From contig NZ_CP011868.1 in NCBI RefSeq assembly GCF_001294645.1, positions 4,030,001-4,094,000 of the forward strand: DNA of 64,000 nucleotides. The letters are read 5' to 3'. The notes beneath the pieces were generated by a model. It saw only the letters and a program-made list of their open reading frames with translations. It did not search any database and was not told where the DNA came from. Below, piece after piece: positions 35,850 to 46,926 of the stretch. The stretch is from Pseudonocardia sp. HH130629-09. GTDB taxonomy: Bacteria; Actinomycetota; Actinomycetes; Mycobacteriales; Pseudonocardiaceae. The position numbers and the translations under genes are program-made. Every line of letters begins with the position of its first letter. Within the stretch, counting starts at the first letter, position 1.

Positions 35850-37397
35850 TCAGCGGCCCAGCCGGCGCTTCCAGTCGTGGGCGCCCAGGAACCGCACGAC
35901 CTTCGCCATGAACTCGCTGCGCGAGGGGACGATCGGGTACCAGTTCGGCTCCGCCTTCAGCGCCATCCGCTCCGACACGACCGACTGCTGGCGGCAGTAC
36001 TTCAGCACGCCGTTCGCCCCGCCGAACCGGGTCCCGAGGCCCGACTGCTTCCAGCCGCCCATCGGCACCGGGAGCTGGAACACGGCGACGAGCGCGTTGT
36101 TGATCGAGACCGAGCCCGCCTCGATCAGCCGGGAGAGCCGGTCGGCCTTGCGCCGGTCGCGGGTCCAGAGGCTGGACGAAAGGCCGAAGTCGGAGTCGTT
36201 CGCGAGCCGCAGCGCCTCGTGCTCGTCGGCGACCTTCATGATGGGCAGGGTCGGCCCGAAGGTCTCCTCACGCATGCAGGCCATCGAGTGGTCGACGTCG
36301 ACGAGCACGGTCGGCTCGAAGTAGGCGTCTCCGGCGGCTCCCCGCTTCCCGCCGACGAGGACCCGCGCACCCTTGGCCTCCGCGTCGGCGACGTGCCGCT
36401 CGACGATCTCCAGCTGGGAGGGGGTGACCATCGCGCCGATCTCGGTGGCGTAGGCCCCCGGCGCGTCCATGCCCTGGCGGACGGCACGCATCTTCTCGAC
36501 GACCTTCGCGACGAACTCGTCGTACACGGGGGCCTCGACGTAGACCCGCTCGACCGAGATGCACGCCTGGCCGCCGTTCATCATCGCGCCCCAGACGGCA
36601 CCGCCCGCGGCCCGCTCGACGTCGGCGTCCGCCAGGACGATCATCGCATCCTTGCCGCCCAGCTCGAGGCTGCACGGGATGAGCCGCTCGCCGGCGCGCG
36701 CGGCGACCCTCCGTCCGGTCCGGACCGAGCCGGTGAACATGACCATGTCCACCTCCTCGACGACCGCGGCACCGGCCTCGCCGTCGCCGGTGAGGCAGGC
36801 GAGCACCGGCGGCGCACCGATCTCGTTCCATCCCTCGACGGCGGCGGCCCAGGTCAGCGGCGTCACCTCGGACGGCTTGCTCAGCACCGCGGCACCGGCC
36901 ACCAGGGCGCCCACGACGTCCATCATCGGACCGGCCAGCGGGCCGTTCCACGGCGTGATCAGGCCGACCAGCTGGTACGGGCGCACCTGGACCCGCAGCG
37001 TGCGGACCTTGTTGGGCAGACCCGCCGACGCGACCTTCCTGTCGGCGAGGAACCTCTCCGCGTTGGCCGTGAAGTAGTTGATGACGTCGAGCGCCACCTG
37101 CATCTCGACCGCGGAGTCCGACCACGACTTGCCGGTCTCCGCCTGGACCAGGCCGATGACCCGCTGCTCGTTGTCGAGCAGCCAGTCCAGCCACCGGCGG
37201 AGGTGCCTGCTGCGCTCCTTCGGCCCCAGTGCCTCCCACGCGGGCTGCGCCGCCCGCAGGGCGCGCGCCGCCGCCGAGACGTCGGCCGCCCCCTGCCGCG
37301 GGACCGACCCGACGACGCGTCCGTCCGCCGGACAGCGCACCTCGCGCTCGGCCTGGTCGCCGGACGCCGTGCGGTCCTGCTCGGTCGTGGTGCTCAT
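35850..37397 (-). CDS. Aldehyde dehydrogenase (succinate-semialdehyde type)
   Basis: A 515-residue ALDH with catalytic Cys in NGGQACISVERV, Glu in CSLELGGKDAM and cofactor loop FTGSVRTGRRVA. The unusual substrate-strand reading TPWNGPLAGPMMD replaces the common PWNYP. GAGGAGACAG precedes ATG 37397. It stands alone between the molybdoenzyme pseudogene and a TetR gene on the same strand, behind AT-rich promoter elements. Confidence 0.9.
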   Translation of the reverse strand: MSTTTEQDRTASGDQAEREVRCPADGRVVGSVPRQGAADVSAAARALRAAQPAWEALGPKERSRHLRRWLDWLLDNEQRVIGLVQAETGKSWSDSAVEMQVALDVINYFTANAERFLADRKVASAGLPNKVRTLRVQVRPYQLVGLITPWNGPLAGPMMDVVGALVAGAAVLSKPSEVTPLTWAAAVEGWNEIGAPPVLACLTGDGEAGAAVVEEVDMVMFTGSVRTGRRVAARAGERLIPCSLELGGKDAMIVLADADVERAAGGAVWGAMMNGGQACISVERVYVEAPVYDEFVAKVVEKMRAVRQGMDAPGAYATEIGAMVTPSQLEIVERHVADAEAKGARVLVGGKRGAAGDAYFEPTVLVDVDHSMACMREETFGPTLPIMKVADEHEALRLANDSDFGLSSSLWTRDRRKADRLSRLIEAGSVSINNALVAVFQLPVPMGGWKQSGLGTRFGGANGVLKYCRQQSVVSERMALKAEPNWYPIVPSRSEFMAKVVRFLGAHDWKRRLGR

Positions 37398-37644
37398 CTG
37401 TCTCCTCGAGTGCTGGACTCCGGACCGGCCGACGGCCCGGGCGGGCGGCGTCGAGCCGTGGTGGCGATCACCGGACACTATCCGTCATATGTAACGAAGC
37501 ACCACCGGCACGCCGCTCCCGGACCGGCCGCGCCGCCGGCGACCGGCGCAATCAGTCCTCCGTGGCGCCTCCTTGACCAGCATTTACTAAAGCTGTTAGC
37601 TTATTTGGGACGAACAAGGGCGCAACTGGTGGTACCGGGAGACC
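37398..37644 (-). promoter_or_regulatory. ALDH upstream region with two AT-rich elements
   Basis: A 247-base gap. An AT-rich element around 37480-37497 reads on the minus strand TTACATATGACGGATAGT, with GATAGT a possible -10. At 37586-37604 ACTAAAGCTGTTAGCTTAT contains the perfect dyad AAGCT-GTT-AGCTT and matches 14 of 19 bases with the element at 29687-29705. Likely operator and promoter of the ALDH gene. Confidence 0.45.
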
Positions 37645-38232
37645 TCAGATCTCCCGGTCGACCCCGCGCAGGAAGGTGCGGACCATCTCGACGAACCGTC
37701 GCTCGTCCTCCTCGTCCGGCGCGACCGGCGGCCCGTCCCCGGATCCGGGGTCGAGGCTCTGCAGGGCGGCCCGGCCGTTCGCCGTGCTGATCGCCGACCC
37801 GATCGCCATCCGGTGTGCCGCCTCGAGGAGGAAGAGATGCATCCGCTCCGGGACGCCGTGAGCCGCGAGCAGGCGCGAGTACTGCTGGTAGAGCCGTACG
37901 AGCAGGGGCTGCGGGAGGTGCTCCACCACGAGCGGGACGGCGCGCGGGTGCTGCAGCAGCGACCGGCGGAACAGCGTCGTCTCCTCGACCAGCCACTCCT
38001 GCCACCGGCCCGGCTCGGGGTCCGGGACGCGCGGGGTGTCGAGCACGATGATCCGCGCGACCTCGGCGAGGATCTCGGCCTTGTCCGTGAAGTGGTTGTA
38101 GAGCGAGGGCGCGCGGACGCTCAGGGCCGCGGCGAGCCGCTCCAGGCTCAACGCCGCCGGCCCGCCCTCATCGACGATCTCCAGCGCGGCGCGCGCTGCA
38201 CCGTCCCGCGTGATGAGCGGCCTGCGCCCCAT
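37645..38232 (-). CDS. TetR-family regulator
   Basis: A 195-residue TetR protein. DNA-binding domain LERLAAALSVRAPSLYNHF, TDKAEILAEVARIIVLD. It is a close paralogue of the TetR at 13962. It is divergent from the acyl-CoA ligase/Rieske/GNAT operon with a 68-base spacer that contains an inverted repeat, so it probably represses that operon and itself. Confidence 0.87.
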   Translation of the reverse strand: MGRRPLITRDGAARAALEIVDEGGPAALSLERLAAALSVRAPSLYNHFTDKAEILAEVARIIVLDTPRVPDPEPGRWQEWLVEETTLFRRSLLQHPRAVPLVVEHLPQPLLVRLYQQYSRLLAAHGVPERMHLFLLEAAHRMAIGSAISTANGRAALQSLDPGSGDGPPVAPDEEDERRFVEMVRTFLRGVDREI

Positions 38233-38243
38233 CCCCACCCTCT

Positions 38244-38261
38244 CGCTCGCTGAGCCGAGCG
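38244..38261. promoter_or_regulatory. CGCTCG-N6-CGAGCG inverted repeat
   Basis: Perfect 6-base arms with a 6-base spacer in the 68-base gap between the divergent TetR and acyl-CoA ligase genes. A plausible TetR operator by position and symmetry. Confidence 0.45.
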
Positions 38262-38300
38262 TACGACCACCCCACCCACCACGACGGAGGATGCCCGACG

Positions 38301-39845
38301 ATGCGCAACACCACCGTTCTCGACGCCCTGTACGCCTGGTCGAGGCGCCGCCCGGAGGCGCCCGCCCTGCAGGACCCCGACCGCGCCCTGTCCTGGAGCT
38401 CGCTCGTCGAGGCACAGGACGCGGCCGCCCGCACCCTGGTCGATGCCGGGGTCCGCCCCGGTGACCGGGTCGGCGTCCTGGGGCCGCTCTCGGTGGACTG
38501 GGCCGTCGCCGCGCTCGGCGTGCTCCGCGCCGGCGCCGTGCTCTGCCCGCTCAACGAGCGGCTCGGGGCGTTCGAGCTCTCCGAGGTGTTCGCGCGGATC
38601 GACCCGGTCCTGGTGCTCGCCGACGACGGGCACCGGCCGGTGCTGGACGGGATCGGCGAGGGCGCGCCCACGGTCCGCACGCTCGGCGAGGTCGGCGCGG
38701 GCGGCTCGGCCGCCTCGGCTGCCTCGACTGCTGAGCTCCCGGACCTGCCCCGCGACCCGTCCCGGCCGGTCTCGATCATCCCGACCTCCGGTTCGACGGG
38801 ACACCCGAAGGGCGTCGTCTACACCCACGAGTCCCTGCTCGGCGCGTTCTTCGAGTGGACCCTGCAGGCACCGGAGCTGCTCCGCGGGCGGGCCCTCAAC
38901 GTCAGCGCGTTCTCGTTCGCGGCGGGCCTGCTCAACGGATTCCTGGGCCCGCTGGTCCTCGGCGGCAGCGTCGTGCTGCTCCCCCGCTGGGACGCCGGCA
39001 CCGCACTGCGGCTGATCCGCGACGAGCGGATCACGACCTTCGCCGCCACCACGATCTTCTACGAGCAGATGGCGCGCCTGCCCGAGTTCGCCGACGCCGA
39101 CCTGTCGTCGCTGACCGTCGCCTTCACCGGCGGCAACCCCGTCACCACCGAGCTGATCGAGGCGTGGTCGGCCAAGGGCGTCGGGCTGCGCCAGGCCTAC
39201 GGCCTGACCGAGTCGCTGTCGAACGTCACCTTCCCCACCGTGGAGATGGCGGTCCGCAGCCCCGAGTCCGTCGGCGAGGGCGGCATCCTCACGCGGGTCG
39301 CCGTCACCGACCCGCACGGTGCCCCGCTGCCGGCGGGCGAGCCCGGCGAGATCCGGATCTCCGGGCCGGGGGTCGCCGCCGGGTACTGGGACGACGAGGC
39401 GCGCACCACCGAGACGTTCGGCGACGGGTGGCTGCGGACCGGTGACGTCGGCGTCGTCGACGACCACGGTGCGCTGCGGATCGTCGGCCGGCTGAAGGAC
39501 ATGATCATCAGTGGCGGGATGAACGTCTACGCCGCCGAGGTCGAGCGCGCGGCGCTCACCCTGCCGGACGTCGTGGAGGTCGCCGTCATCGGCGTCGCCG
39601 ACGACGAGTTCGGCGAGACCCCCGCGCTCCTCCTGCGGACCGCCGGACCGGTCACCGAGGAGGCGGTGCTGGAGCACTGCCGGGCACGTCTCGCCTCCTA
39701 CAAGATGCCCCGCTACGTCGTCCTCGTCGACGACCCGCTGCCGCGGACACCGAGCATGAAGATCGACAAGGCGGCGATCCGCACCCGGCACACCGACATC
39801 CCGGACACCCACCGGCGGCACGGCCGCACGCCGCTGCCCGCCTGA
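38301..39845 (+). CDS. AMP-forming acyl-CoA ligase
   Basis: A 514-residue ANL-superfamily ligase. Phosphate loop SIIPTSGSTGHPKGVVY, adenine motif YGLTES, hinge region GWLRTGDVG and the C-terminal catalytic Lys in PRTPSMKIDK are all intact. ATG 38301 is preceded by GACGGAGGATG. It activates a carboxylic acid to its CoA thioester, and its gene leads the operon that also encodes a Rieske oxygenase and a GNAT protein. An aromatic or cyclic acid substrate is plausible. Confidence 0.9.
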   Translation: MRNTTVLDALYAWSRRRPEAPALQDPDRALSWSSLVEAQDAAARTLVDAGVRPGDRVGVLGPLSVDWAVAALGVLRAGAVLCPLNERLGAFELSEVFARIDPVLVLADDGHRPVLDGIGEGAPTVRTLGEVGAGGSAASAASTAELPDLPRDPSRPVSIIPTSGSTGHPKGVVYTHESLLGAFFEWTLQAPELLRGRALNVSAFSFAAGLLNGFLGPLVLGGSVVLLPRWDAGTALRLIRDERITTFAATTIFYEQMARLPEFADADLSSLTVAFTGGNPVTTELIEAWSAKGVGLRQAYGLTESLSNVTFPTVEMAVRSPESVGEGGILTRVAVTDPHGAPLPAGEPGEIRISGPGVAAGYWDDEARTTETFGDGWLRTGDVGVVDDHGALRIVGRLKDMIISGGMNVYAAEVERAALTLPDVVEVAVIGVADDEFGETPALLLRTAGPVTEEAVLEHCRARLASYKMPRYVVLVDDPLPRTPSMKIDKAAIRTRHTDIPDTHRRHGRTPLPA

Positions 39846-39876
39846 ACCGACCCGGACGACGACGAGGAGGACCGAC

Positions 39877-41073
39877 ATGACCGTCGACGAGACCAGTGCC
39901 ACCGACCGCCGGGACCGCGCGTTCCGCACCATGCTCCGGCACGTCGAGAAGGAGACGACCGACGAGTTCGGCGAGATCGCACCGTCCGAGGCGGTGGAGT
40001 ACCGGGACACCGAGCTCGCCGCGCTGGAGCGCGACCGGGTGTTCGGCGAGGTGCCCTTCATCGTCGGGCACGGCTCCGAGATCGCGAAGCCGAACGAGTT
40101 CCTCACCCGCAGACTGCCGCGCAACAACGCGATCGTCATCCGCCAGCGCGACGGCGGCGTGAAGGCCTTCGTCAACGCCTGCCGCCACCGCGGGGCGCAG
40201 CTGGTCGAGGAGGAGTCCGGCCGCTGCCGGCTCTTCTCCTGCCCGTACCACCGCTGGTCCTACGACCCCAGCGGCGAGCTGCGCACGGTGACCCTCGACG
40301 ATACCTTCGGCGACTTCGACCGCTCGAAGCACGGCCTGGTCGAGCTGCCCGTGCAGGAGCGCCACGGCTTCCTCTGGATGATCGACAACGCGAAGCGCGA
40401 GATCGACGTCGAGAGCTGGCTCGGGCCCGAGATGGACGCGATCCTGGCCGGCTACAAGATCGAGGACCTGGTCAGCGTCACGCCGCAGACCTTCGACCGG
40501 CCGACCAACTGGAAGATCATGCAGGACGGCTTCCTCGACAACTACCACGTCAAGTACGCCCACCCGAACACCGCCGGGAAGGTCCTGCACACCAACAAGC
40601 TGGCGCTGGAGGACTTCGGCAGGCACTTCTGGTTCCTTGCCGCGCGCAAGAGCATCGACCGCTTCATCGGCGACGAGGACCCGGCCGGCGCCGACATCGG
40701 CAGGCACACAATCGAGAGCTGCTTCATGGCGCCGAACAGCATGCTGCTCAAGCACGCCACGCACGTCGAGCTGCTGACGTTCCGGCCCTACGGCGCCGAC
40801 CCGGAGAACTCGGTGATGGAGATGCGGATCATGGCTCCCACCACCGAGGCGCTCGGGATGGATCAGGAGAAGTGGGACACCCTCTGGGCGAAGAACTGGA
40901 AGATCATGATCTCGATCATCCACGACGAGGACTTCCCCATCCTGGAGGGATCGCAGGCCGCGATGCGCAGCCAGGATGCCGGGACGATGCTGCTGGGCCG
41001 CAACGAGCTGGGGAACCACCTGTTCCGCCGGGAGCTCGACCGGCTGGTCCGCACCGAGCCGGACGCGGGATGA
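39877..41073 (+). CDS. Rieske non-heme iron oxygenase, large subunit
   Basis: A 398-residue oxygenase closely related to 17607-18806. Rieske ligands Cys102, His104, Cys122 and His125 (CRHRG ... CPYHRW). The iron site lies in NWKIMQDGFLDNYHVKYAH. GACGAGGAGGACC precedes ATG 39877. Its stop overlaps the next GNAT gene start (ATGA), repeating the Rieske-GNAT arrangement found at 16627-18806. Confidence 0.9.
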   Translation: MTVDETSATDRRDRAFRTMLRHVEKETTDEFGEIAPSEAVEYRDTELAALERDRVFGEVPFIVGHGSEIAKPNEFLTRRLPRNNAIVIRQRDGGVKAFVNACRHRGAQLVEEESGRCRLFSCPYHRWSYDPSGELRTVTLDDTFGDFDRSKHGLVELPVQERHGFLWMIDNAKREIDVESWLGPEMDAILAGYKIEDLVSVTPQTFDRPTNWKIMQDGFLDNYHVKYAHPNTAGKVLHTNKLALEDFGRHFWFLAARKSIDRFIGDEDPAGADIGRHTIESCFMAPNSMLLKHATHVELLTFRPYGADPENSVMEMRIMAPTTEALGMDQEKWDTLWAKNWKIMISIIHDEDFPILEGSQAAMRSQDAGTMLLGRNELGNHLFRRELDRLVRTEPDAG

Positions 41074-41948
41074 CCACGAGCGCACTCGGAGCGGACCTGG
41101 TCCGGCTGCGGCGGACGACGGCGCCGTCCGCCGCGGCCCGGGACCTGCTCGACCGGGCCGCCCGGTACGACGCCGAGATGGGCTTCGGGCCGCCCCGGCC
41201 GGACCGCGGCGGGTCGTCCGGCGCGACCACCGTGATCGAGATCGACACCTGCCTGCACCGGCACGACGTCGACCACGACGACGCCTACGTGCTCGCCGGG
41301 GTGCTGACGATCCGGGACCTCGGGGACGGCACCGGGGCCGCCGACCTGGTCGTCGACCCGCGCCGGCGGGCGATCGGCGTCGCGACCGCGGTCGGTGAGG
41401 AGCTCGGGACCCGCGCCCGGGGCGAGGGCGGGTGGGCCGGCACCGGCCTGCGCACGCTGCACGCGGTCGCGCACGGCAGCCATCCGGCGGCCGAACGGCT
41501 GGCGCGCCGGTCCGGCGTGGCCACCGCAGCGATCCGGCACCATCTCGTCCTGCCGGCCGGGGAGGCGACGCCCGAGGGTGCCGTGCCCGGGCGGGCCGGG
41601 GAGCCGACCGGTCCGCACACCGGGGACCGGGCCGATCGCGCCGACGACCGTGACGTCGTCCGGATCGGTGTCGCCGAGGGCACGGCCCGGGTCCGCGCGC
41701 CCGGTCCGGACGGCGGACCCGCGGAGATCACCGGGGTCACCGTCGCCACCGGGACCCCGCCGGAGGCCCTGCGCCCGGCGCTCGGCGCGGTGGTCACCGC
41801 GGCCGTGGCGCGGCTGCGGGAGCAGGGCGCCGGCGACATCGAGGCCGTCGCCGACCACGACGACGAGCCGCTGCTGGAGGCACTCCGCCCGCTGCTGTTC
41901 GAGCACGACCGCAGCGACCTGGTGTTCCACATCGGGCCGGTCGGCTGA
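41070..41948 (+). CDS. Mycothiol-synthase-like tandem GNAT protein
   Basis: A 292-residue protein coupled to the Rieske gene. The N-terminal GNAT half has DLVVDPRRRAIGVATAVGEEL; the C-terminal half carries GVTVATGTPPEALRPALGAV. It ends DRSDLVFHIG, matching the position of DQTDVQYTVH in its paralogue at 16627-17610. It is shorter and its acetyl-CoA loop (RRRAIGVAT) is a degenerate version of the family motif. Acceptor unknown. Confidence 0.72.
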   Translation: MTTSALGADLVRLRRTTAPSAAARDLLDRAARYDAEMGFGPPRPDRGGSSGATTVIEIDTCLHRHDVDHDDAYVLAGVLTIRDLGDGTGAADLVVDPRRRAIGVATAVGEELGTRARGEGGWAGTGLRTLHAVAHGSHPAAERLARRSGVATAAIRHHLVLPAGEATPEGAVPGRAGEPTGPHTGDRADRADDRDVVRIGVAEGTARVRAPGPDGGPAEITGVTVATGTPPEALRPALGAVVTAAVARLREQGAGDIEAVADHDDEPLLEALRPLLFEHDRSDLVFHIGPVG

Positions 41949-41954
41949 CACCGC

Positions 41955-41991
41955 GCACCGGGTGCGTCGCTCGCGGGCGGCGGCCCGGTGC
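41955..41991. terminator. Stem-loop between convergent genes
   Basis: GCACCGGG (41955-41962) pairs with CCCGGTGC (41984-41991) across a 21-base loop, in the 64-base gap between the ends of the GNAT gene and the BVMO gene. Likely bidirectional terminator without a U-tract. Confidence 0.5.
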
Positions 41992-42012
41992 CGGTGCAGG
42001 TCCGCCGGGAGG

Positions 42013-43862
<1,850 letters not shown>

Positions 43863-43866
<4 letters not shown>

Positions 43867-44824
43867 GGGTGCTCCTGTCCGTCGATGCCCAGGCCCCGCC
43901 GCAGCACGGCCAGGCGGTTGCGCTTGAAGGTCTCGCTCACCGGCGCGGATCCGACGTCGAAACCGTGGAAGGTCCGCGGGTAGACCTCGAGCTGTGTCGG
44001 GACGCCCGCCGCGATCAGCCGCCGGGCGAAGTCGAGGTTCTGGTGGACGAGCAGGTCGAGGGCCGCGGCGCCGATATAGGTGGGTGGCAGGCCCGTCAGG
44101 TCGGCGGCGCGCGCCGGGCGGCGTAGGGCGACACGTCCGGCCCACCGGCCACCTCCGGGCCCAGCAGGGAGGTCCAGCCGAACCTGTCGCTCTCCCGGAA
44201 CCAGGCGATCCGCCCGGTCACGCCGTCCGGCTCGGTCACGGCGGGGCGGTCGTCGAGCATCGGGTAGACGAGTGACTGCAGCGCGAGCGAGAGCTCGCCG
44301 CGGTCGCGCACCAGCAGGGCCAGCGACGCCGCGAGCGCCCCGCCGGCGCTCACACCCTCCACCGCGATCCGTGCCGGGTCCAGGCCGAGCTCGGCCGCGT
44401 CGTCGTGGAGCCACTGCAGTGCGGCGTAGCAGTCCTCGACCTGCGCCGGGTAGCGGTGTTCGGGCGCGAGCCGGTAGCCGACGGACACCACGACGATGCC
44501 CAGCTCGGCGACGATCCGCCGGTGGAACGGCGCGCCGTTGTCCGCGGTGCCGCCGACGAACCCCCCGCCGTGGACGAACAGCAGCGCCGGCACGGGCCGC
44601 GGCCCGCGGTCGGCCGGGGCGAGGACCACCACGGGCACGTCACGGCCGGGGACGGTCCGCTCGGTACGGACGACGCCGTCGTTGGGCGGGGGCGCCGTCG
44701 TGGCCCACACCCCGCGCATCGCCGCCCGGTCGGCGTCGAGGGTCGCGGCGCCGAGCGGACGGGTGGGCATCCGCGCCAGCAACGGTTCCAGGTCGGGGTC
44801 CACCCCGGATTCGGTCCCGGTCAC
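43863..44824 (-). pseudogene. HSL-type alpha/beta hydrolase with a one-base frameshift
   Basis: Esterase/lactonase expected to hydrolyse the BVMO product. The first 236 codons from GTG 44824 carry the oxyanion motif HGGGF and nucleophile elbow GVSAGG. The frame then ends prematurely (SPYAARRAPPT-stop), while the C-terminal part (ADLTGLPPTYIGAAALD ... TFHGFD, with acid and His) continues in another frame. Adding one G to the GGG at 44116-44118 gives SPYAAPARAADLTGLPP and a normal 320-residue enzyme. Sequencing error or a real 1-base loss. Confidence 0.85.
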
Positions 44825-44827
44825 CGG

Positions 44828-45628
44828 CTACACCCGGCTCCGCGCGCTGACCAGGGAGATACCACCGTCGGAGACCAGCGACGTGCCGGTCACGTTGGCG
44901 GCCAGGTCGGAAAGGAGGAAGCCGATGGAGTCCGCGATCTCCTCGGGCCGGGCCCACCGCCCCCGCGGGGTGTTCAGCGCTCCCATCCGCGCGACGACCG
45001 CGGCCCGGTCACCGTCATGATCGGCGACGGTCCGCCGGAAGCCGTCCTGTGCGTCCCAGATCCCTGTGTCCACGCTGCCCGGGACGACCACGTTGACCCG
45101 GATCCCGTGCGCGGCGTTCTCCAGGGCCGCGACCCGGGCCAGGTGCGTCAGACCGGCCTTCGCCGCGCCGTAGTCCGCCGTCGATTCCATCGGCCGGACA
45201 CCCGCGACCGACGAGGTCAGCACCACGCTGCCGCCGGCCCCGCGCCGCATGAGCCGCAACGCGCAGCGCAGGCCGTGGAAGGCACCGTCCAGGTTGGTGC
45301 CCAGCACCCGGCGCCACTGCTGCGCCGACATGTCGGTGACGGCGACGCCCGCGGGCGGCACCCCGGCGTTCAGGACGGCGTGATCGAGCCGCGGTGTCCC
45401 TGCCTCGATCCGTTCCCACAGCGCCGGATCGGCGACGTCGCCGACCTCGCGGCGCACCTCGCACCCCGGGTCGAGGGCGGCCAGGCCGTCGGCGTCGGTG
45501 TCGACCAGCACCAGACCGGCGACGCCCGCCTCGGCCAGCCAGAGCGCCGTCGCGCGGCCGATGCCCGACGCGGCGCCGGTGACGAGTGCGTGGCGCCCGC
45601 CGAGGTCGAGCTTCGCGGCGGCGGTCAC
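44828..45628 (-). CDS. Short-chain dehydrogenase/reductase
   Basis: A 266-residue classical SDR. Cofactor motif TGAASGIG, NAG motif LNAGV, catalytic Ser in LTSSVAG, and YGAAK active-site Tyr/Lys. GTG 45628 overlaps the P450 stop (GTGA). Asp after the second strand (VDTDADG) suggests NAD(H) preference. It would oxidise a P450-generated alcohol to the ketone used by the BVMO. Confidence 0.9.
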   Translation of the reverse strand: MTAAAKLDLGGRHALVTGAASGIGRATALWLAEAGVAGLVLVDTDADGLAALDPGCEVRREVGDVADPALWERIEAGTPRLDHAVLNAGVPPAGVAVTDMSAQQWRRVLGTNLDGAFHGLRCALRLMRRGAGGSVVLTSSVAGVRPMESTADYGAAKAGLTHLARVAALENAAHGIRVNVVVPGSVDTGIWDAQDGFRRTVADHDGDRAAVVARMGALNTPRGRWARPEEIADSIGFLLSDLAANVTGTSLVSDGGISLVSARSRV

Positions 45629-46827
45629 GATCCCGCCGGTGTGAAGCGGAGGGGAAGGCGCTCGAGGCCCCGGACCTGGCTGTGGTGGAAGACCGGATCG
45701 CCGTCCGGTGCGTAGTCGGGCACGAGGCGGTGGATCTCCTCCAGCGCCACCCGGATCTCGATGCGGGCCAGGTGCGACCCGACACAGCGGTGCACTCCCG
45801 CGCCGAAGGCCAGGTGCCGGTTCACGGGCCGGTCCAGCACCAGCGCACGCGGGTTCTCGACGACCTCCCCGTCCCGGCCCGCGGCCGACGACATCAGCAG
45901 CACCCGGTCGCCCGGTTCGAGGGTCACCCCGCGCAGCTCGGTGCGTCGCACCACGAGCCGGCCCAGCGCGACGGGGGAGTCGATCCGCAACAGCTCCTCG
46001 GCCGCCGTGGCCGAGAGGCCGGGGTCGGCGATCAGCGCCGCACGCTGGGCCGGATCGCCGATCAGGTGGAGGATGCCGAAGGAGAGCACGCCGCGGACGG
46101 TGTGCAGTCCTCCGACCATCAGGAGCCAGAGGATCTTGCGCAGCTCGTCGTCGGTGAGCGGACGCTCACCCTGGTAGCGGGCCGCGAAGAGCAGCGCCAT
46201 CACGTCCGCGCGGGAGTCGTCCCGGCGGGCGATCATGTCCCCGAAGTACCCGCGGACGGCGTCGTCGGCTGCGCCGCGCACCGCCGCGTCCTCCTCCGGG
46301 GTCCCGCCCGGCTTCCCGACGAGCAGGTCGGTGGTCCAGCGGTCGAACATCGCGGCGTGCTCGGCGGGCCACCCCATCAGCGCCACGAAGGTGCCCGCGG
46401 TCATCGGCTGCGCGAACTCGGTCACGAAGTCGCACGTGCCGCGGGCGGCGAAGGCCGTGATCAGCTCGACCGCCGTAGCCCTGATCCTCTCCTCGAGTGC
46501 CGCCATCCGACGTGGGCTGAACAGCGGGTTGAGGATCTCCCGGTAGGACCTGTGGGCAGGCGGGTCGATCTCGTTCGGGATCGACGGCTCGGTCGTGATC
46601 CGCGGCACCTGGGCGTTCGCGACCGAGAAGGTCTCCCAGTCCCGGCAGGCGTCGTAGCAGTCTGCGTAGCGGGTCAGGATCCAGTGCCCGCCGTGGCGCG
46701 GCGACCAGGCGACGGGTGTCCTCTCCTGCAGCTCGGCCAGTGCCTCGTGCGGCACGGCGAGTGCGGGATCGGTGATGTCGAAGTCGACGACGAGTTCGGG
46801 CGGGACATCGGCGGTCTGCGTGGGCAT
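45625..46827 (-). CDS. Cytochrome P450
   Basis: A 400-residue P450. Heme loop FGAGVHRCVG with Cys at about 348, K-helix EELLRID, I-helix GGLHTVRG (again His in the acid position, as in the P450 at 20311). No ferredoxin gene is adjacent, so electrons must come from elsewhere, possibly the 3Fe-4S ferredoxin at 19925. Belongs to the P450-SDR-esterase-BVMO part of the operon. Confidence 0.92.
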   Translation of the reverse strand: MPTQTADVPPELVVDFDITDPALAVPHEALAELQERTPVAWSPRHGGHWILTRYADCYDACRDWETFSVANAQVPRITTEPSIPNEIDPPAHRSYREILNPLFSPRRMAALEERIRATAVELITAFAARGTCDFVTEFAQPMTAGTFVALMGWPAEHAAMFDRWTTDLLVGKPGGTPEEDAAVRGAADDAVRGYFGDMIARRDDSRADVMALLFAARYQGERPLTDDELRKILWLLMVGGLHTVRGVLSFGILHLIGDPAQRAALIADPGLSATAAEELLRIDSPVALGRLVVRRTELRGVTLEPGDRVLLMSSAAGRDGEVVENPRALVLDRPVNRHLAFGAGVHRCVGSHLARIEIRVALEEIHRLVPDYAPDGDPVFHHSQVRGLERLPLRFTPAGS

Positions 46828-46926
46828 GGTGGTGGCTCCCCGGGTGGGACGAGGGTGTCGTGCGGGACGACGGGTGTCAGCTGCGCCGGCGGCGCCGGGT
46901 CAGGTCGTCGTGGAGGTCCCCGGGCG

